Positions 33,198 through 41,743 of a stretch of 64,000 bases of DNA are shown here, one piece after another. Source of the DNA: Actinomadura barringtoniae (lineage in GTDB: Bacteria > Actinomycetota > Actinomycetes > Streptosporangiales > Streptosporangiaceae); the NCBI RefSeq assembly GCF_017573505.1, contig NZ_JAGEOJ010000005.1:1-64000 (forward strand). The letters run 5' to 3'. Position 1 is the stretch's first letter. The number at the start of each line of letters is the position of its first letter. The notes beneath the pieces are model-generated. The model was not told the origin of the DNA. It saw only the letters and a list, made by a program, of their open reading frames with translations, and searched no databases. A program made the translations under genes and the position numbers.

Positions 33198-33893
33198 TTA
33201 GGGGTTGAGGAGCTCGGCGGCGGGGCGTTCGACGATCTCGACGCCCGCCGGGTGGTCCAGGAGCGCGAGGCAGGCCGCGTAGCCGGTCCCGGGCGCGAGC
33301 GTGACCATCGTGATCCGGGCGACAAGCTCGGCTCGGCCGGACCAGTCCAGCAGGCGCGGAGCCTCGGTGGGAGGCGAGACGCGCAGGTCGGTGAGGGGCA
33401 CGCGCAGCCCGTCGCCGGTCGCCTTGACCAAGGCCTCCTTGCGGGTCCAGTACGCGAGCATGGCGTCGGGGGTCAGCGGCTGGGCATCGCGCTCGTCCTG
33501 CGCCAGCAGATGCCCGGCGATGCCCTCGGTGGCGCGGCCGGCGGCCTCCACGTCCACGCCGAGCGGCCCGTACGGCGACACCGCGACCGCGACCCGGTCA
33601 CCCGAGTGCGAGACCGACACGTGCGGCCCGCCCGCGATCACCGGGCGGCCATGCTGCTCGCCGCAATCGGCGCAGGAACGGTCGATGGCGACGTTCTCCG
33701 GAGCGAGCCCGCGCATTGCGCCGACCGCGATCCTGGTGATGGCCGCGCCCAGGGTGAACCGGTGCCTGTCGGGCTCGCGCAGATACCGTTCCCGGCGTCC
33801 CCGCTCGACCTCGTTGAGCAGGCCCGCATGGGCCTGACGCACGTCCGACAGCGCCGCCCACCAAACTGCAACCGGTTCCAACTTCGGCTCCAT
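33198..33893 (-). CDS. 4'-phosphopantetheinyl transferase, Sfp type
   Basis: A 231-residue enzyme that moves phosphopantetheine from CoA to a Ser of carrier proteins. Motifs: PHVSVSHSGD near 90-99, GVDVE at 112-116 (Mg-binding Asp and Glu) and WTRKEALVKATG at 149-160. The length and order fit the Sfp/Gsp group that serves polyketide and peptide synthases. No PKS or NRPS gene is in the window, so it either serves a remote cluster or activates the carrier used by the neighbouring oxidative enzymes. The start at ATG 33893 has no strong ribosome site. Confidence 0.88.
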   Translation of the reverse strand: MEPKLEPVAVWWAALSDVRQAHAGLLNEVERGRRERYLREPDRHRFTLGAAITRIAVGAMRGLAPENVAIDRSCADCGEQHGRPVIAGGPHVSVSHSGDRVAVAVSPYGPLGVDVEAAGRATEGIAGHLLAQDERDAQPLTPDAMLAYWTRKEALVKATGDGLRVPLTDLRVSPPTEAPRLLDWSGRAELVARITMVTLAPGTGYAACLALLDHPAGVEIVERPAAELLNP

Positions 33894-34224
33894 TCCGTCG
33901 GCCGCCGAACGTCACATTATGCACTGGCACGAATGTCGGCATTTTCGCAGTGGACCACCGGGAACGCACTACGGGCCGCAGGGTGATGGTCCACCCTGCG
34001 ACCCGCCATCCGAGAATCACTCCTGAGCTGCGGTTCCTCAGACCCAGGACACTCCAACCGGTTGTGCGGTCACGCCGTCGACCTCCTCCTCGCCGCGTGA
34101 CGACCGCACCGGTCATCGAGCCGGCATGGCCGGCCGGACCGGTGCGCCCTCCCCTTATACCGGAACACCCTAGGCTCGGTTGACTTGACTTATCGCAGGA
34201 TCGGCCGATTTTGGTCAAATGGTT
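33894..34224. other. Non-coding gap with inverted repeats
   Basis: No convincing gene. GTGGACCA (33950-33957) is mirrored by TGGTCCAC (33987-33994), overlapping a second stem CAGGGTG-N6-CACCCTG (33979-33998). A larger imperfect repeat, ACCGGT...GCGGTCACGC against GCGTGACGACCGC...ACCGGT, spans about 34057-34119. These lie upstream of the phosphopantetheinyl transferase gene and may be its control region or the terminator of the gene ending at 34225. Confidence 0.45.
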
Positions 34225-35040
34225 TCAACGGAAGGAGCCGAGCACTTCTCGGGCGGCCTGGTTCGCTTTGGCCAGACACGTTTGCTGACGCGAATCGGCG
34301 TCATTCTTACTCTCGGCTTCTTCGCTGTAACTGACCGTTATCAGGGTGTTCCGAACGCGCATCGTGATCTGCCCGACGACGGTCTTCTCGCCCTTGTCGA
34401 CCTTGTACCAGCGGTAGGCCTCGTCGCCCAATCCGCTCTGTTTGGTGAGCGTCACCGTGCGTTCGGTGGCGGGCTTGCGTGCCTGGTCGAAACCGGCGGC
34501 GAAGTTGCGCTTGGCGTCGTCCAGCGGCTGCCCGATGCCGGGCGGGTAAAGGTAGGCCTCGACTCGCAGCCACCGGAAGCCGCCGCTTCCCGCGGTGTAG
34601 GTGCACGTGGTCAGCGTCTGGTTGGAGTTGTTGCGCTGCTGGGCGGCCGGGATCAGGTCGCGCACGGTGCCAGGCGAGACGGTCGCGCACGCGGGCGGCA
34701 GGGTCCCGATCAGCTTGGCGGCGGGCGGTGTCGGCCCGGGTCGCGTACTGGAGGACGGCGATCCCGAGGGCTCGCCGGTGGGCGACGGCCGGGATCCGTC
34801 GGGCGAGCCCGCGGACGTGTCGCCGGACGTGTCGCCGGGCGTCGCGGCGGACGTCGAGGCGGATCCGGCCTGGTGGTGGCCGCCGCCCTTCGGCACGAGC
34901 AGGAACACCACGGCGGCGGCGACGGCGAAGGAGACCAGCGCGGTCGCCAGTGCGATCACGCGCGGCCTGCGCGCCGGTGCGGGCGGCTCCGGCGCCGAAT
35001 AGACGCGCTCGAAAGGCTCAGGTGGACGCGGACGTCCCAC
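34225..35040 (-). CDS. Membrane-anchored extracytoplasmic protein
   Basis: A 271-residue protein: a Pro-rich cytoplasmic lead, one helix (VIALATALVSFAVAAAVVFLLV), a Ser/Thr/Pro/Gly linker, then a domain of about 165 residues with three cysteines (PACATV, TTCTYT, QQTCLAK). The layout resembles DUF3558-like envelope proteins, but I would not assign it firmly. GTG 35040 follows GAGGAG and is preferred over longer frames. Function unknown. Confidence 0.65.
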   Translation of the reverse strand: MGRPRPPEPFERVYSAPEPPAPARRPRVIALATALVSFAVAAAVVFLLVPKGGGHHQAGSASTSAATPGDTSGDTSAGSPDGSRPSPTGEPSGSPSSSTRPGPTPPAAKLIGTLPPACATVSPGTVRDLIPAAQQRNNSNQTLTTCTYTAGSGGFRWLRVEAYLYPPGIGQPLDDAKRNFAAGFDQARKPATERTVTLTKQSGLGDEAYRWYKVDKGEKTVVGQITMRVRNTLITVSYSEEAESKNDADSRQQTCLAKANQAAREVLGSFR

Positions 35041-35127
35041 TCCCCGCTCCTCACTCCCCCGATCGGTGGCCCCTTCGCACGGTAATCGGAGCCCGGCCCC
35101 TCTGACCAGAGGCCCCGGTGGAAGCAA

Positions 35128-36687
35128 ATGTCAGACCTGCCGGACACAATGGGAAACGTGCTGCTCGCGGAGATGGCCCGCACGTCCGGCGCGGTGGCCG
35201 GGACGTCGGGCCGCAAAGTCAAGGTCGAGCTGCTCGCGGAGTGCCTGCGAGCGGCCGGCCCGGCCGAGGCCGCCCTGGTCGTGGTCCACCTGTCCGGCGA
35301 CCTCCCCCAGCGGCAGATCGGCGTGGGCTACGCCAGCCTCCGCGACGTGCCGCCGCCCGCCGCCGAGCCGTCCATCACCGTAACCGAGCTCGACGCCGCG
35401 TTCACCGAGATCGGCCAGGTCGCCGGCAAGGGCTCGGTCGCCCGCCGCCGCGAGCTGCTGTCCGCGCTGCTGGCCCGCGCCACCCGCCCCGAGCAGGACT
35501 TCCTCATCCGGCTGCTGTCCGGCGAGCTGCGCCAGGGCGCGCTGGACGGCGTGATGGCCGAGGCTATCGCCAAGGCCGCCGAGGTCCCGGCCGCCGAGGT
35601 GCGCCGGGCCGTCATGCTGCGCGGCGCGCTCGGCCCGGTCGCGACCGTCGCCCTGTCCGAAGGCGTGCCGGGGCTCAAGGCGTTCGGGCTGGAGATCGGC
35701 CGCCCCATCAAGCCGATGCTCGCCGCCTCCGCGCCCTCGGTCGAGGAGGCGCTGGACAAGCTGGACGAGGGCGCCGCGGTCGAGTGGAAGATGGACGGCA
35801 TCCGCGCCCAGATCCACATCCGCGAGGGCGACGTCCGCGTCTTCACCCGCACGCTGGACGAGATCACCGACCGCCTCCCCGAGGTCGTCGCCGTCATGCG
35901 CGACCTGCCCCTCAAGGACGCCGTGTTCGACGGCGAGCTCGTCGCGCTGCGCCCGGACGGCAGGCCCCACCCGTTCCAGGTCACCGCCGCCCGCACCGCG
36001 ACCCGCACGCAGAAGGACGACCCGGTCCCGCTGTCGGTCTTCCTCTTCGACGTTCTCCACCTCGATGGCGAGGACCTGCTCGACGCGCCGGGAGCCGACC
36101 GCAACGCCGCCCTCGCCCGCGTCGTACCCGAGGCGCTGCGCATGCCCCGCCTGCTGGTCACGGCCGACGAGCAGGCCGCCGCCGAGACCTTCTTCGCCGA
36201 GTCGGTCGAACGCGGCCACGAGGGCGTCGTCATCAAGTCCCTCGACACCCCTTACACCGCGGGCCGCCGCGGCGCGGGCTGGATCAAGGTCAAGCCGCGC
36301 CACACGCTCGACCTGGTGGTGCTCGCGGTCGAGTGGGGCCACGGCCGCCGCCGCGGCTACCTGTCCAACCTGCACCTGGGCGCCCGCGACCCGTCCAACG
36401 GCGAATTCGTCATGCTCGGCAAGACGTTCAAGGGCCTCACCGACAAGCTGCTCGCCTGGCAGACCGAGAAGCTGCGCGAGCTGGCGGTCGACGAGAACTC
36501 CTGGGTCGTCCACGTGCGCCCCGAGCTCGTCGTGGAGATCGCGTTCGACGGCGTCCAGACCAGCCCCCGCTACCCGGGCGGCATCGCGCTCCGCTTCGCC
36601 CGCGTGCTGCGCTACCGCCCCGACAAGTCAGCCGCCGAGGCCGACACCATCGACACCGTGAAGGCGATCGCCCCGGTCGTCGACTGA
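35128..36687 (+). CDS. ligB: ATP-dependent DNA ligase (LigB-like)
   Basis: A 519-residue ATP-dependent ligase: N-terminal DNA-binding domain (residues 1-190), the adenylation motif KMDG with active-site Lys221 (EWKMDGIRAQIH), FDGELVAL, GHEGVVIKS and WIKVKP, and an OB-fold domain ending near TVKAIAPVVD. This domain order and length match LigB of mycobacteria, a second ligase beside the NAD-dependent LigA and probably used in repair. ATG 35128 follows GTGGAAG. It is separate from its neighbours. Confidence 0.9.
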   Translation: MSDLPDTMGNVLLAEMARTSGAVAGTSGRKVKVELLAECLRAAGPAEAALVVVHLSGDLPQRQIGVGYASLRDVPPPAAEPSITVTELDAAFTEIGQVAGKGSVARRRELLSALLARATRPEQDFLIRLLSGELRQGALDGVMAEAIAKAAEVPAAEVRRAVMLRGALGPVATVALSEGVPGLKAFGLEIGRPIKPMLAASAPSVEEALDKLDEGAAVEWKMDGIRAQIHIREGDVRVFTRTLDEITDRLPEVVAVMRDLPLKDAVFDGELVALRPDGRPHPFQVTAARTATRTQKDDPVPLSVFLFDVLHLDGEDLLDAPGADRNAALARVVPEALRMPRLLVTADEQAAAETFFAESVERGHEGVVIKSLDTPYTAGRRGAGWIKVKPRHTLDLVVLAVEWGHGRRRGYLSNLHLGARDPSNGEFVMLGKTFKGLTDKLLAWQTEKLRELAVDENSWVVHVRPELVVEIAFDGVQTSPRYPGGIALRFARVLRYRPDKSAAEADTIDTVKAIAPVVD

Positions 36688-36708
36688 TCCCCTTGTGATC
36701 ATTTTGCC

Positions 36709-37983
36709 GTGTCGGACCGATGGCGCGTCCGGACCCGACGGGATGATGGCCACTCGGGGAACTCGGGGGTGGCGGTGCGCGGTCGGCTTGTGCGCAATGC
36801 GACGGTACGGCTCCCGGTCGCGCTGGCCGGGGTCGCCTTCGGCATGCTCACGATCGCCCAACCCGCCCTGGCGGACGCGCCTATCGACCGTCCCCGCGTT
36901 CCGGCCAGGGCCATCGCCAAGGACCCCGAACCCCCTGCCGCCCCCGGCCAGGCCGACGCCAGCGACGCACCGGACGACACCGACACCACGGTCGACGATG
37001 CCACGGACGCGCCGGACGACGCCACGGACGCCACCGACGACTCGGCGGACGACCCCACGCCGCCGGACGACGCGACCGACGAGCCGGCGGACGCCACGAC
37101 CGACGAGCCGGCGGACGCGACCGACGGTCCCGACGCAAACCCGGACGACGAGGCTGACGTTCCCGATGACGCCGACTCCCCGGCGGCACCGGACGGCGAA
37201 CCCAAGCCCAAGCCGAGCACGGGCGACAAGCCCGATCCGAAGTCGGCCTCCCCGGACGGCAAGCCGAAGCCGCCCGTCGATGTGAAGGTCGACGCGGGCG
37301 TGCAGTTCGGGCCGAACCCGAAGATCTACCTGTGTGCCTTCGTCGGCGTGGACGAGGTGACCGTGCAGGTCGGCGTCGCGCTGCTGAACGGCACCTGCGA
37401 GCCGTTCAAGAGGCCTCCGGCGCCGTTCGTGCCGACCAAGGTCAAGCCGCTGGTGAAGCCCGAGCCGCCCAAGAAGCCCCAGCCCCCGAAGGAACAGTCC
37501 GCGACGGACCAGGCGGGTCCCAAGTCCCCGCGCGGCGCGCATCACGGGCGCCCGGGTCACATCCGGCCCGCGCACGGGCATCCGGGGCACCCCGGCCGTC
37601 CAGGACATCCCGGCAGCCCAACGGCGCCCGCCGCGCCGGGCAACGGGAACGGCAACGGGCAGGGATCTGGCGGCGGCGCGGCCTCATCGCCCGGTGGGGG
37701 CGGTGGGGGCGGTGGGGGCGGTCAGGGAGGCGCGAGTGCCTCGTCCGGGCAGCAGAGCCCCTCCTCGCACGCTCAGGCGCAGCCGCGTACGCAGGCTCCG
37801 GCGCACAAGCCCGGCAGGACCAGGGCTCAGGCGGAGCCGCCGCACTTCATCGGGCGGCCGGTGAAGGCGTCCAGGGAACTGGTCCCCCACCACGTGAGGC
37901 CGTTCAAGCACATCCTCATCGTCACCGTGGTGTCGGTCGTGATCGCGGCCATGGCCGGGGCGATCTTCGCCGCCATCCGCTGA
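36709..37983 (+). CDS. Low-complexity secreted or wall-spanning protein
   Basis: Up to 424 residues. A signal-like helix (VRLPVALAGVAFGMLTIAQP, then ALAD) is followed by an Asp/Ala/Thr/Pro-rich acidic stretch (about 70-160), a Lys/Pro section, a short ordered domain with two cysteines (YLCAFVGVDEVTVQVGVALLNGTC), a His/Pro/Gly-rich region, a poly-Gly run, and a C-terminal helix (HILIVTVVSVVIAAMAGAIFA). The ordered domain recalls small secreted actinobacterial domains with one disulfide. The start is unclear: GTG 36709 or GTG near 36769. Function unknown. Confidence 0.6.
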   Translation: MSDRWRVRTRRDDGHSGNSGVAVRGRLVRNATVRLPVALAGVAFGMLTIAQPALADAPIDRPRVPARAIAKDPEPPAAPGQADASDAPDDTDTTVDDATDAPDDATDATDDSADDPTPPDDATDEPADATTDEPADATDGPDANPDDEADVPDDADSPAAPDGEPKPKPSTGDKPDPKSASPDGKPKPPVDVKVDAGVQFGPNPKIYLCAFVGVDEVTVQVGVALLNGTCEPFKRPPAPFVPTKVKPLVKPEPPKKPQPPKEQSATDQAGPKSPRGAHHGRPGHIRPAHGHPGHPGRPGHPGSPTAPAAPGNGNGNGQGSGGGAASSPGGGGGGGGGGQGGASASSGQQSPSSHAQAQPRTQAPAHKPGRTRAQAEPPHFIGRPVKASRELVPHHVRPFKHILIVTVVSVVIAAMAGAIFAAIR

Positions 37984-37995
37984 CCCCGGCGTTCC

Positions 37996-38715
37996 TCAGT
38001 CTCCGGGGATGCCGGCCGCGGCCCGGTCGGCGTCGATCAGATCGGTGAACAGGGCGATCACGGCGGCCGCGAGGTCGGCCGGCGCCTCCTCCGGCGGCTC
38101 GGGCTCGTTCTCGAAGGCCCGCCGTACGGTCCGCGCCAGCAGTTCCGCTCGTTCCTCCAGAACGCCGTCGGAGACGTCGGGCTCGGCCTGGAGCGCCTGA
38201 AGGAAGCCCTCGAACGTCGCCTGGTAGGCGTAGGCCAGCTCGCCCACGGTCATGTCGTCGCGGAGCAGGCCACGGGCCGCGAGCAGTTCCAGGTAGCCGT
38301 GCGAGGTGCCTCCGTGGCGTTCGTCGCGGCCGTCGCGGGAGGCGGCCAGCTTGCCGAGCAGGTCGGGGTCGCCGAGCAGGAACCCGCGCAGCAGCGGGCG
38401 CTGCGCGATGGCCAGGAAGTACGTGCGCGCGAAGCGGTGCAGCAGAGCCACCCGGGGGTCCTGCCGCAGCGCCCGCCGCAGCTCCTCGATGGCGCTCAGC
38501 ACCTCCCGGTCGAAGACCGCGCCGAACAGCTGCTCGCGGGTCTTCCAGTGCAGGTAGACGGTGCCCTTGCCGATGCCCGCCCGGGCGGCGACGTCGTCGA
38601 TCGTGACCCGCCGGTAGCCGTGTTTGGCCAGCAGCTCGGCCGCCGAGTCGAGGATCCGCGTGGCCCGCTCGGCCCGCTGCCGCGGGTCGCGGACCCGGTC
38701 GGTGTTCGCGCTCAT
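37996..38715 (-). CDS. TetR family regulator (divergent to FAD monooxygenase)
   Basis: A 239-residue TetR protein: HTH in residues about 15-62 (ATRILDSAAELLAKHGYRRV, IDDVAARAGIGKGTVYLHW) and a large helical ligand domain. ATG 38715 lies 119 bases from the divergent monooxygenase start. Two related 23-base palindromes between them are strong operator candidates. Such pairs usually sense a toxic or xenobiotic compound. Confidence 0.87.
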   Translation of the reverse strand: MSANTDRVRDPRQRAERATRILDSAAELLAKHGYRRVTIDDVAARAGIGKGTVYLHWKTREQLFGAVFDREVLSAIEELRRALRQDPRVALLHRFARTYFLAIAQRPLLRGFLLGDPDLLGKLAASRDGRDERHGGTSHGYLELLAARGLLRDDMTVGELAYAYQATFEGFLQALQAEPDVSDGVLEERAELLARTVRRAFENEPEPPEEAPADLAAAVIALFTDLIDADRAAAGIPGD

Positions 38716-38727
38716 GGGACCACGTTA

Positions 38728-38789
38728 TGACCAGATGTGAAATCCAGTCAACTTCAAATTGATAGTTGACCAGATTTCGAATTTGGTCA
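38728..38789. promoter_or_regulatory. Two 23-base TetR operators
   Basis: 38728-38750 and 38767-38789 both begin TGACCAGAT and end in AGTCA or GGTCA; the second has perfect ends TGACCA/TGGTCA. Their centres are 39 bases apart, about four helix turns. They lie between the TetR gene and the FAD monooxygenase gene and are AT-richer than their surroundings. Confidence 0.65.
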
Positions 38790-38833
38790 TACAGTCATGC
38801 CATCGACCTCCCCGAGAGCGACAGGAGCAGGAC

Positions 38834-40009
38834 ATGACCACCATGAGCAGCGAGAACCCCACCGTGCTGATCTCCGGGGCCGGCGTCGGCGGCCCCACGC
38901 TCGCCTACTGGCTGGCCGAGCACGGCTTCCGGCCGACCGTCGTCGAGCGCTCGGCCGGGCTGCGTTCCAGCGGCAACCCGGTGGACGTGCGCGGCCCGGC
39001 GGTCGCGGTGGCCGAACGGATGGGGATCATGGACCGGCTGCGCGAGGCCGCCACCGAGGTGAGCGCGCTGAGCTTCGTCAACCGCTCCGGCCGCGAGGTC
39101 GGCCGGGTCGACATGCGGGCCCTGCAGCAGGCCAGCGGCAGCGGCGAGGCCGAGGTGACCCGCACCGACCTGGCGAAGATCCTCTACGAGGCGAGCCGGG
39201 ACAAGGCCGAGTACCTCTTCGACGACACCATCACCTCGCTGCGCCAGGACGAGGACGGCGTGGACGTCACGTTCGAGAACGCCGCCCCGCGCCGGTTCGA
39301 CCTTGTCATCGGCGCCGACGGGCTGCACTCCAACACCCGCCGCCTGGCCTTCGGGCCCGAGTCGGAGTTCGTTCAGCACGCGGGCCTGTACGTGGCAACG
39401 ACGCAGTGGGACGACCTGGCGGGCAACGCCCAGGACGTGCTGCTGCACAACGTGCCCGGCCGGCTGGTGTCGGTCCACCCCGTGCACGGCAGGTCCGTGG
39501 CCGCCTTCATCTTCCGCAGCCCGGCGATCGAGGGCTTCGACCACCGCGACATGGAGCAGCACAAGCGGATCGTGGCCGAGGCCTACGCGGGCGGCGGCTG
39601 GCGCGTGCCCGAGTTGCTGGACCGCGTGCGCGACGCCGGCGACCTGTGGCTCGACTCGGTCAGCCGGGTCCGCCTCGACCGCTGGCACGACGGCCGGATC
39701 GCGCTGCTCGGGGACGCCGCCTCGTCGGTGTCGCTGTTCGGCGACGGCTCAACGCTGGCCATGGCGGGCGCGTACACCCTCGCCCGGGAACTGGCCGTCT
39801 CCCCCGCCGCCCCTCAGGCGGCTTTCACCCGGTACGAGGCCGAGCACCGCACCCTGGTCGACCCCAGGCAGGGCAACGTCGGGGCGGCGGCTGCGCTGAT
39901 GGTTCCCAAGACCCGTGCCGCCATCGCCGCCCGGAACGCCGCGACGCGCCTGTGGCCCGTCGCGGCCGGGGCGACCCGCCTGCGCAAGCGCTTCGAGCGG
40001 GCCGCCTGA
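38834..40009 (+). CDS. FAD-dependent monooxygenase (PHBH-like)
   Basis: A 391-residue flavin hydroxylase of the aromatic/tetracycline-oxidase type: GAGVGG FAD motif near 14-19 followed by VVERSAGLR, the DG motif VIGADGLHSNTR near 160, and ALLGDAASSVS near 290. The closest types hydroxylate aromatic compounds or inactivate polyketide antibiotics; substrate is unknown. ATG 38834 follows GGAG. Control by the divergent TetR protein is likely. Confidence 0.87.
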   Translation: MTTMSSENPTVLISGAGVGGPTLAYWLAEHGFRPTVVERSAGLRSSGNPVDVRGPAVAVAERMGIMDRLREAATEVSALSFVNRSGREVGRVDMRALQQASGSGEAEVTRTDLAKILYEASRDKAEYLFDDTITSLRQDEDGVDVTFENAAPRRFDLVIGADGLHSNTRRLAFGPESEFVQHAGLYVATTQWDDLAGNAQDVLLHNVPGRLVSVHPVHGRSVAAFIFRSPAIEGFDHRDMEQHKRIVAEAYAGGGWRVPELLDRVRDAGDLWLDSVSRVRLDRWHDGRIALLGDAASSVSLFGDGSTLAMAGAYTLARELAVSPAAPQAAFTRYEAEHRTLVDPRQGNVGAAAALMVPKTRAAIAARNAATRLWPVAAGATRLRKRFERAA

Positions 40010-40021
40010 TCGGCCGCCTGA

Positions 40022-40783
40022 TCAGGGGATTCTGGCTATCTCGTTCAGCGCGTCGGAGAACGCGTCGGCCTTGACCGCGAGAGGACCGGTGAAGACGTGG
40101 TTGACGTCGAAGCACAGAAAGATGCTGATGCCGAGCAGCGCGGCCATGATGCCGAGGGCGACCAGCGGCATGCCCTTCGGGCGGGCGCCCACCAGGAACG
40201 GGAAGATGATCATGATGATGCCGGTCAGCACGGTGAAGAACAGCACGCCGCCCGGCAGGATCGGGCCGGTGTCGACGGCCCGCTGCCGCCGGGCGCTGTA
40301 GACCTCGCGGACGCGCTCCACCGCGTCGTCGCGGGCGGCGTTCACTTGGTCGTCGTCGATCTTGAGGTTGGCGAGCCGGATGCGCAGCTGGTCCAGGCGC
40401 TGCCAGGTGTTCGCGGTGAGCGGGTCGCCGCCGTCCTTCAGACGGGGGAACTCGGTGTTCACCGTGTGCTCGAGATAGGCCTTGATCTCGGTACGGACCG
40501 CCTGCTTGTCGGCCTGGGCGAGCATCCCCGAGTCCCAGTACGCCTCGACCAGCGCCTGGGCCTCGGCGGCGGTGTTCTTGCGCTCCTCGTCGGCGGCCGC
40601 CCAGGGGACGATCAGCGCGATGGCGAAGACCAGCAGGAACAGCGCCGAGAGCATCGCGCCGACGTGCGAGCCCGTCGCGCCGTCGGGCTCATCGTCGGTC
40701 TTGCCGTACTTCTTGAAGACGAAGGCCACCGCGGCCACCAGGGCGACCGCGACCAGCGCGGCGAGGATGGACTTGATGAGCAC
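40022..40783 (-). CDS. DUF4239-like membrane protein
   Basis: A 253-residue protein with four membrane helices: two at the N-terminus (AALVAVALVAAVAFVFKKYG, MLSALFLLVFAIALIVPW) and two near the C-terminus (VLFFTVLTGIIMIIFPFLVG, GIMAALLGISIFLCF), with a charged helical domain of about 110 residues between them. This is the DUF4239 (bestrophin-like) arrangement. GTG 40783 follows GGAGG. No role is known from context. Confidence 0.75.
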   Translation of the reverse strand: MLIKSILAALVAVALVAAVAFVFKKYGKTDDEPDGATGSHVGAMLSALFLLVFAIALIVPWAAADEERKNTAAEAQALVEAYWDSGMLAQADKQAVRTEIKAYLEHTVNTEFPRLKDGGDPLTANTWQRLDQLRIRLANLKIDDDQVNAARDDAVERVREVYSARRQRAVDTGPILPGGVLFFTVLTGIIMIIFPFLVGARPKGMPLVALGIMAALLGISIFLCFDVNHVFTGPLAVKADAFSDALNEIARIP

Positions 40784-40832
40784 GAGCGCCTCCGTGTCGC
40801 TGAGCGTTCAACTGATCACGGGGGGTCGTGCC

Positions 40833-41663
40833 CTATTCAACCTTGGATCGGTCGCGCCGCGAGTCTGACACACCCTTGCGACGATGGAGCAGTTCGGGCG
40901 GGATGAGGTCATGCCGTCCCGCGATGAACTCCTGGAACCAGATCTTGGCGCGGATCAGCGGCCTGCGGAACCGGTCCTCGTGCCAGCGGGCCCGGCGGGC
41001 CTTGCGCGAGCCCGGCACGTACCGCCAGCGCGCCCAGGGCGAGCCGGGCCGGGCGATGCGGAACGCGCCGATGATCAGGATGAACGGGACGAACAGCCCG
41101 AGCAGGCCGGTCCAGATCTTGCCCTTCAGCAGCGTGACGACCGCCAGCACCAGGTTGATCACCAGCGAGGTGACGTAGATCCCGACGATGACCGTGCGGC
41201 CGAGCTCGCCGCCCGGGTCCTGGACCTCGATGTCGAAGCCCGTCGGCTTGGCGCCGAGCAGCAGCAGGCCGGTGATGGCGATCGCGACGAAGACCGCGTC
41301 GACCGAGGCGCGGCCCTTCTCGGTCCAGTAGACGTCCTTCAGGTGCAGGATCAGCGCGAACTCGTCCAGCACCAGGGCCGCGCCGACCCCGAAGATCCCC
41401 GCGGTCACCACGTACGGGAGCCCGGTCGAGTCGGGCACGGCGATCCCCGAGATCCCGCCGATCAGCATCAGGATCACGCCGAAGACGACATGGTGGATGT
41501 GCAGGTCCCCGGCCTTGACGTTCCGGAACCACCAGCGCACATTCGCCCTGATGAGCCTGACGTTCACGCGCGTGAAGACGAAGGTCACGATGAACGCGAC
41601 GAAGAAGGTGAACAGCGGCAGCCGGCCGGTGTCCACGATCCGTTCTACGAAGACGTCGCGCAT
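40833..41663 (-). CDS. Polytopic integral membrane protein
   Basis: A 276-residue membrane protein with about six helices (FTFFVAFIVTFVFTRVN, VVFGVILMLIGGISGIAV, VVTAGIFGVGAALVLDEF, ASVDAVFVAIAITGLLLLG and others), a conserved-looking HIHHVVFG segment, an acidic DEFALILHLKDVYW loop, and a very basic C-terminal tail. I know such proteins only as hypothetical actinobacterial membrane proteins. It is unlikely to be co-transcribed with the next gene, which is divergent. Confidence 0.7.
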   Translation of the reverse strand: MRDVFVERIVDTGRLPLFTFFVAFIVTFVFTRVNVRLIRANVRWWFRNVKAGDLHIHHVVFGVILMLIGGISGIAVPDSTGLPYVVTAGIFGVGAALVLDEFALILHLKDVYWTEKGRASVDAVFVAIAITGLLLLGAKPTGFDIEVQDPGGELGRTVIVGIYVTSLVINLVLAVVTLLKGKIWTGLLGLFVPFILIIGAFRIARPGSPWARWRYVPGSRKARRARWHEDRFRRPLIRAKIWFQEFIAGRHDLIPPELLHRRKGVSDSRRDRSKVE

Positions 41664-41743
41664 GTTCCCCCCATTACCCCCTCATCATGCCCTGTGACGT
41701 GCGGAGATATCGTTAAGTGACCATGATCGAGGGGGGAACTCCG

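Noticed and set aside
33198..33893. Phosphopantetheinyl transferase as the mark of an NRPS/PKS cluster here
   Set aside because: No synthase module, carrier protein or thioesterase gene is present within the window.
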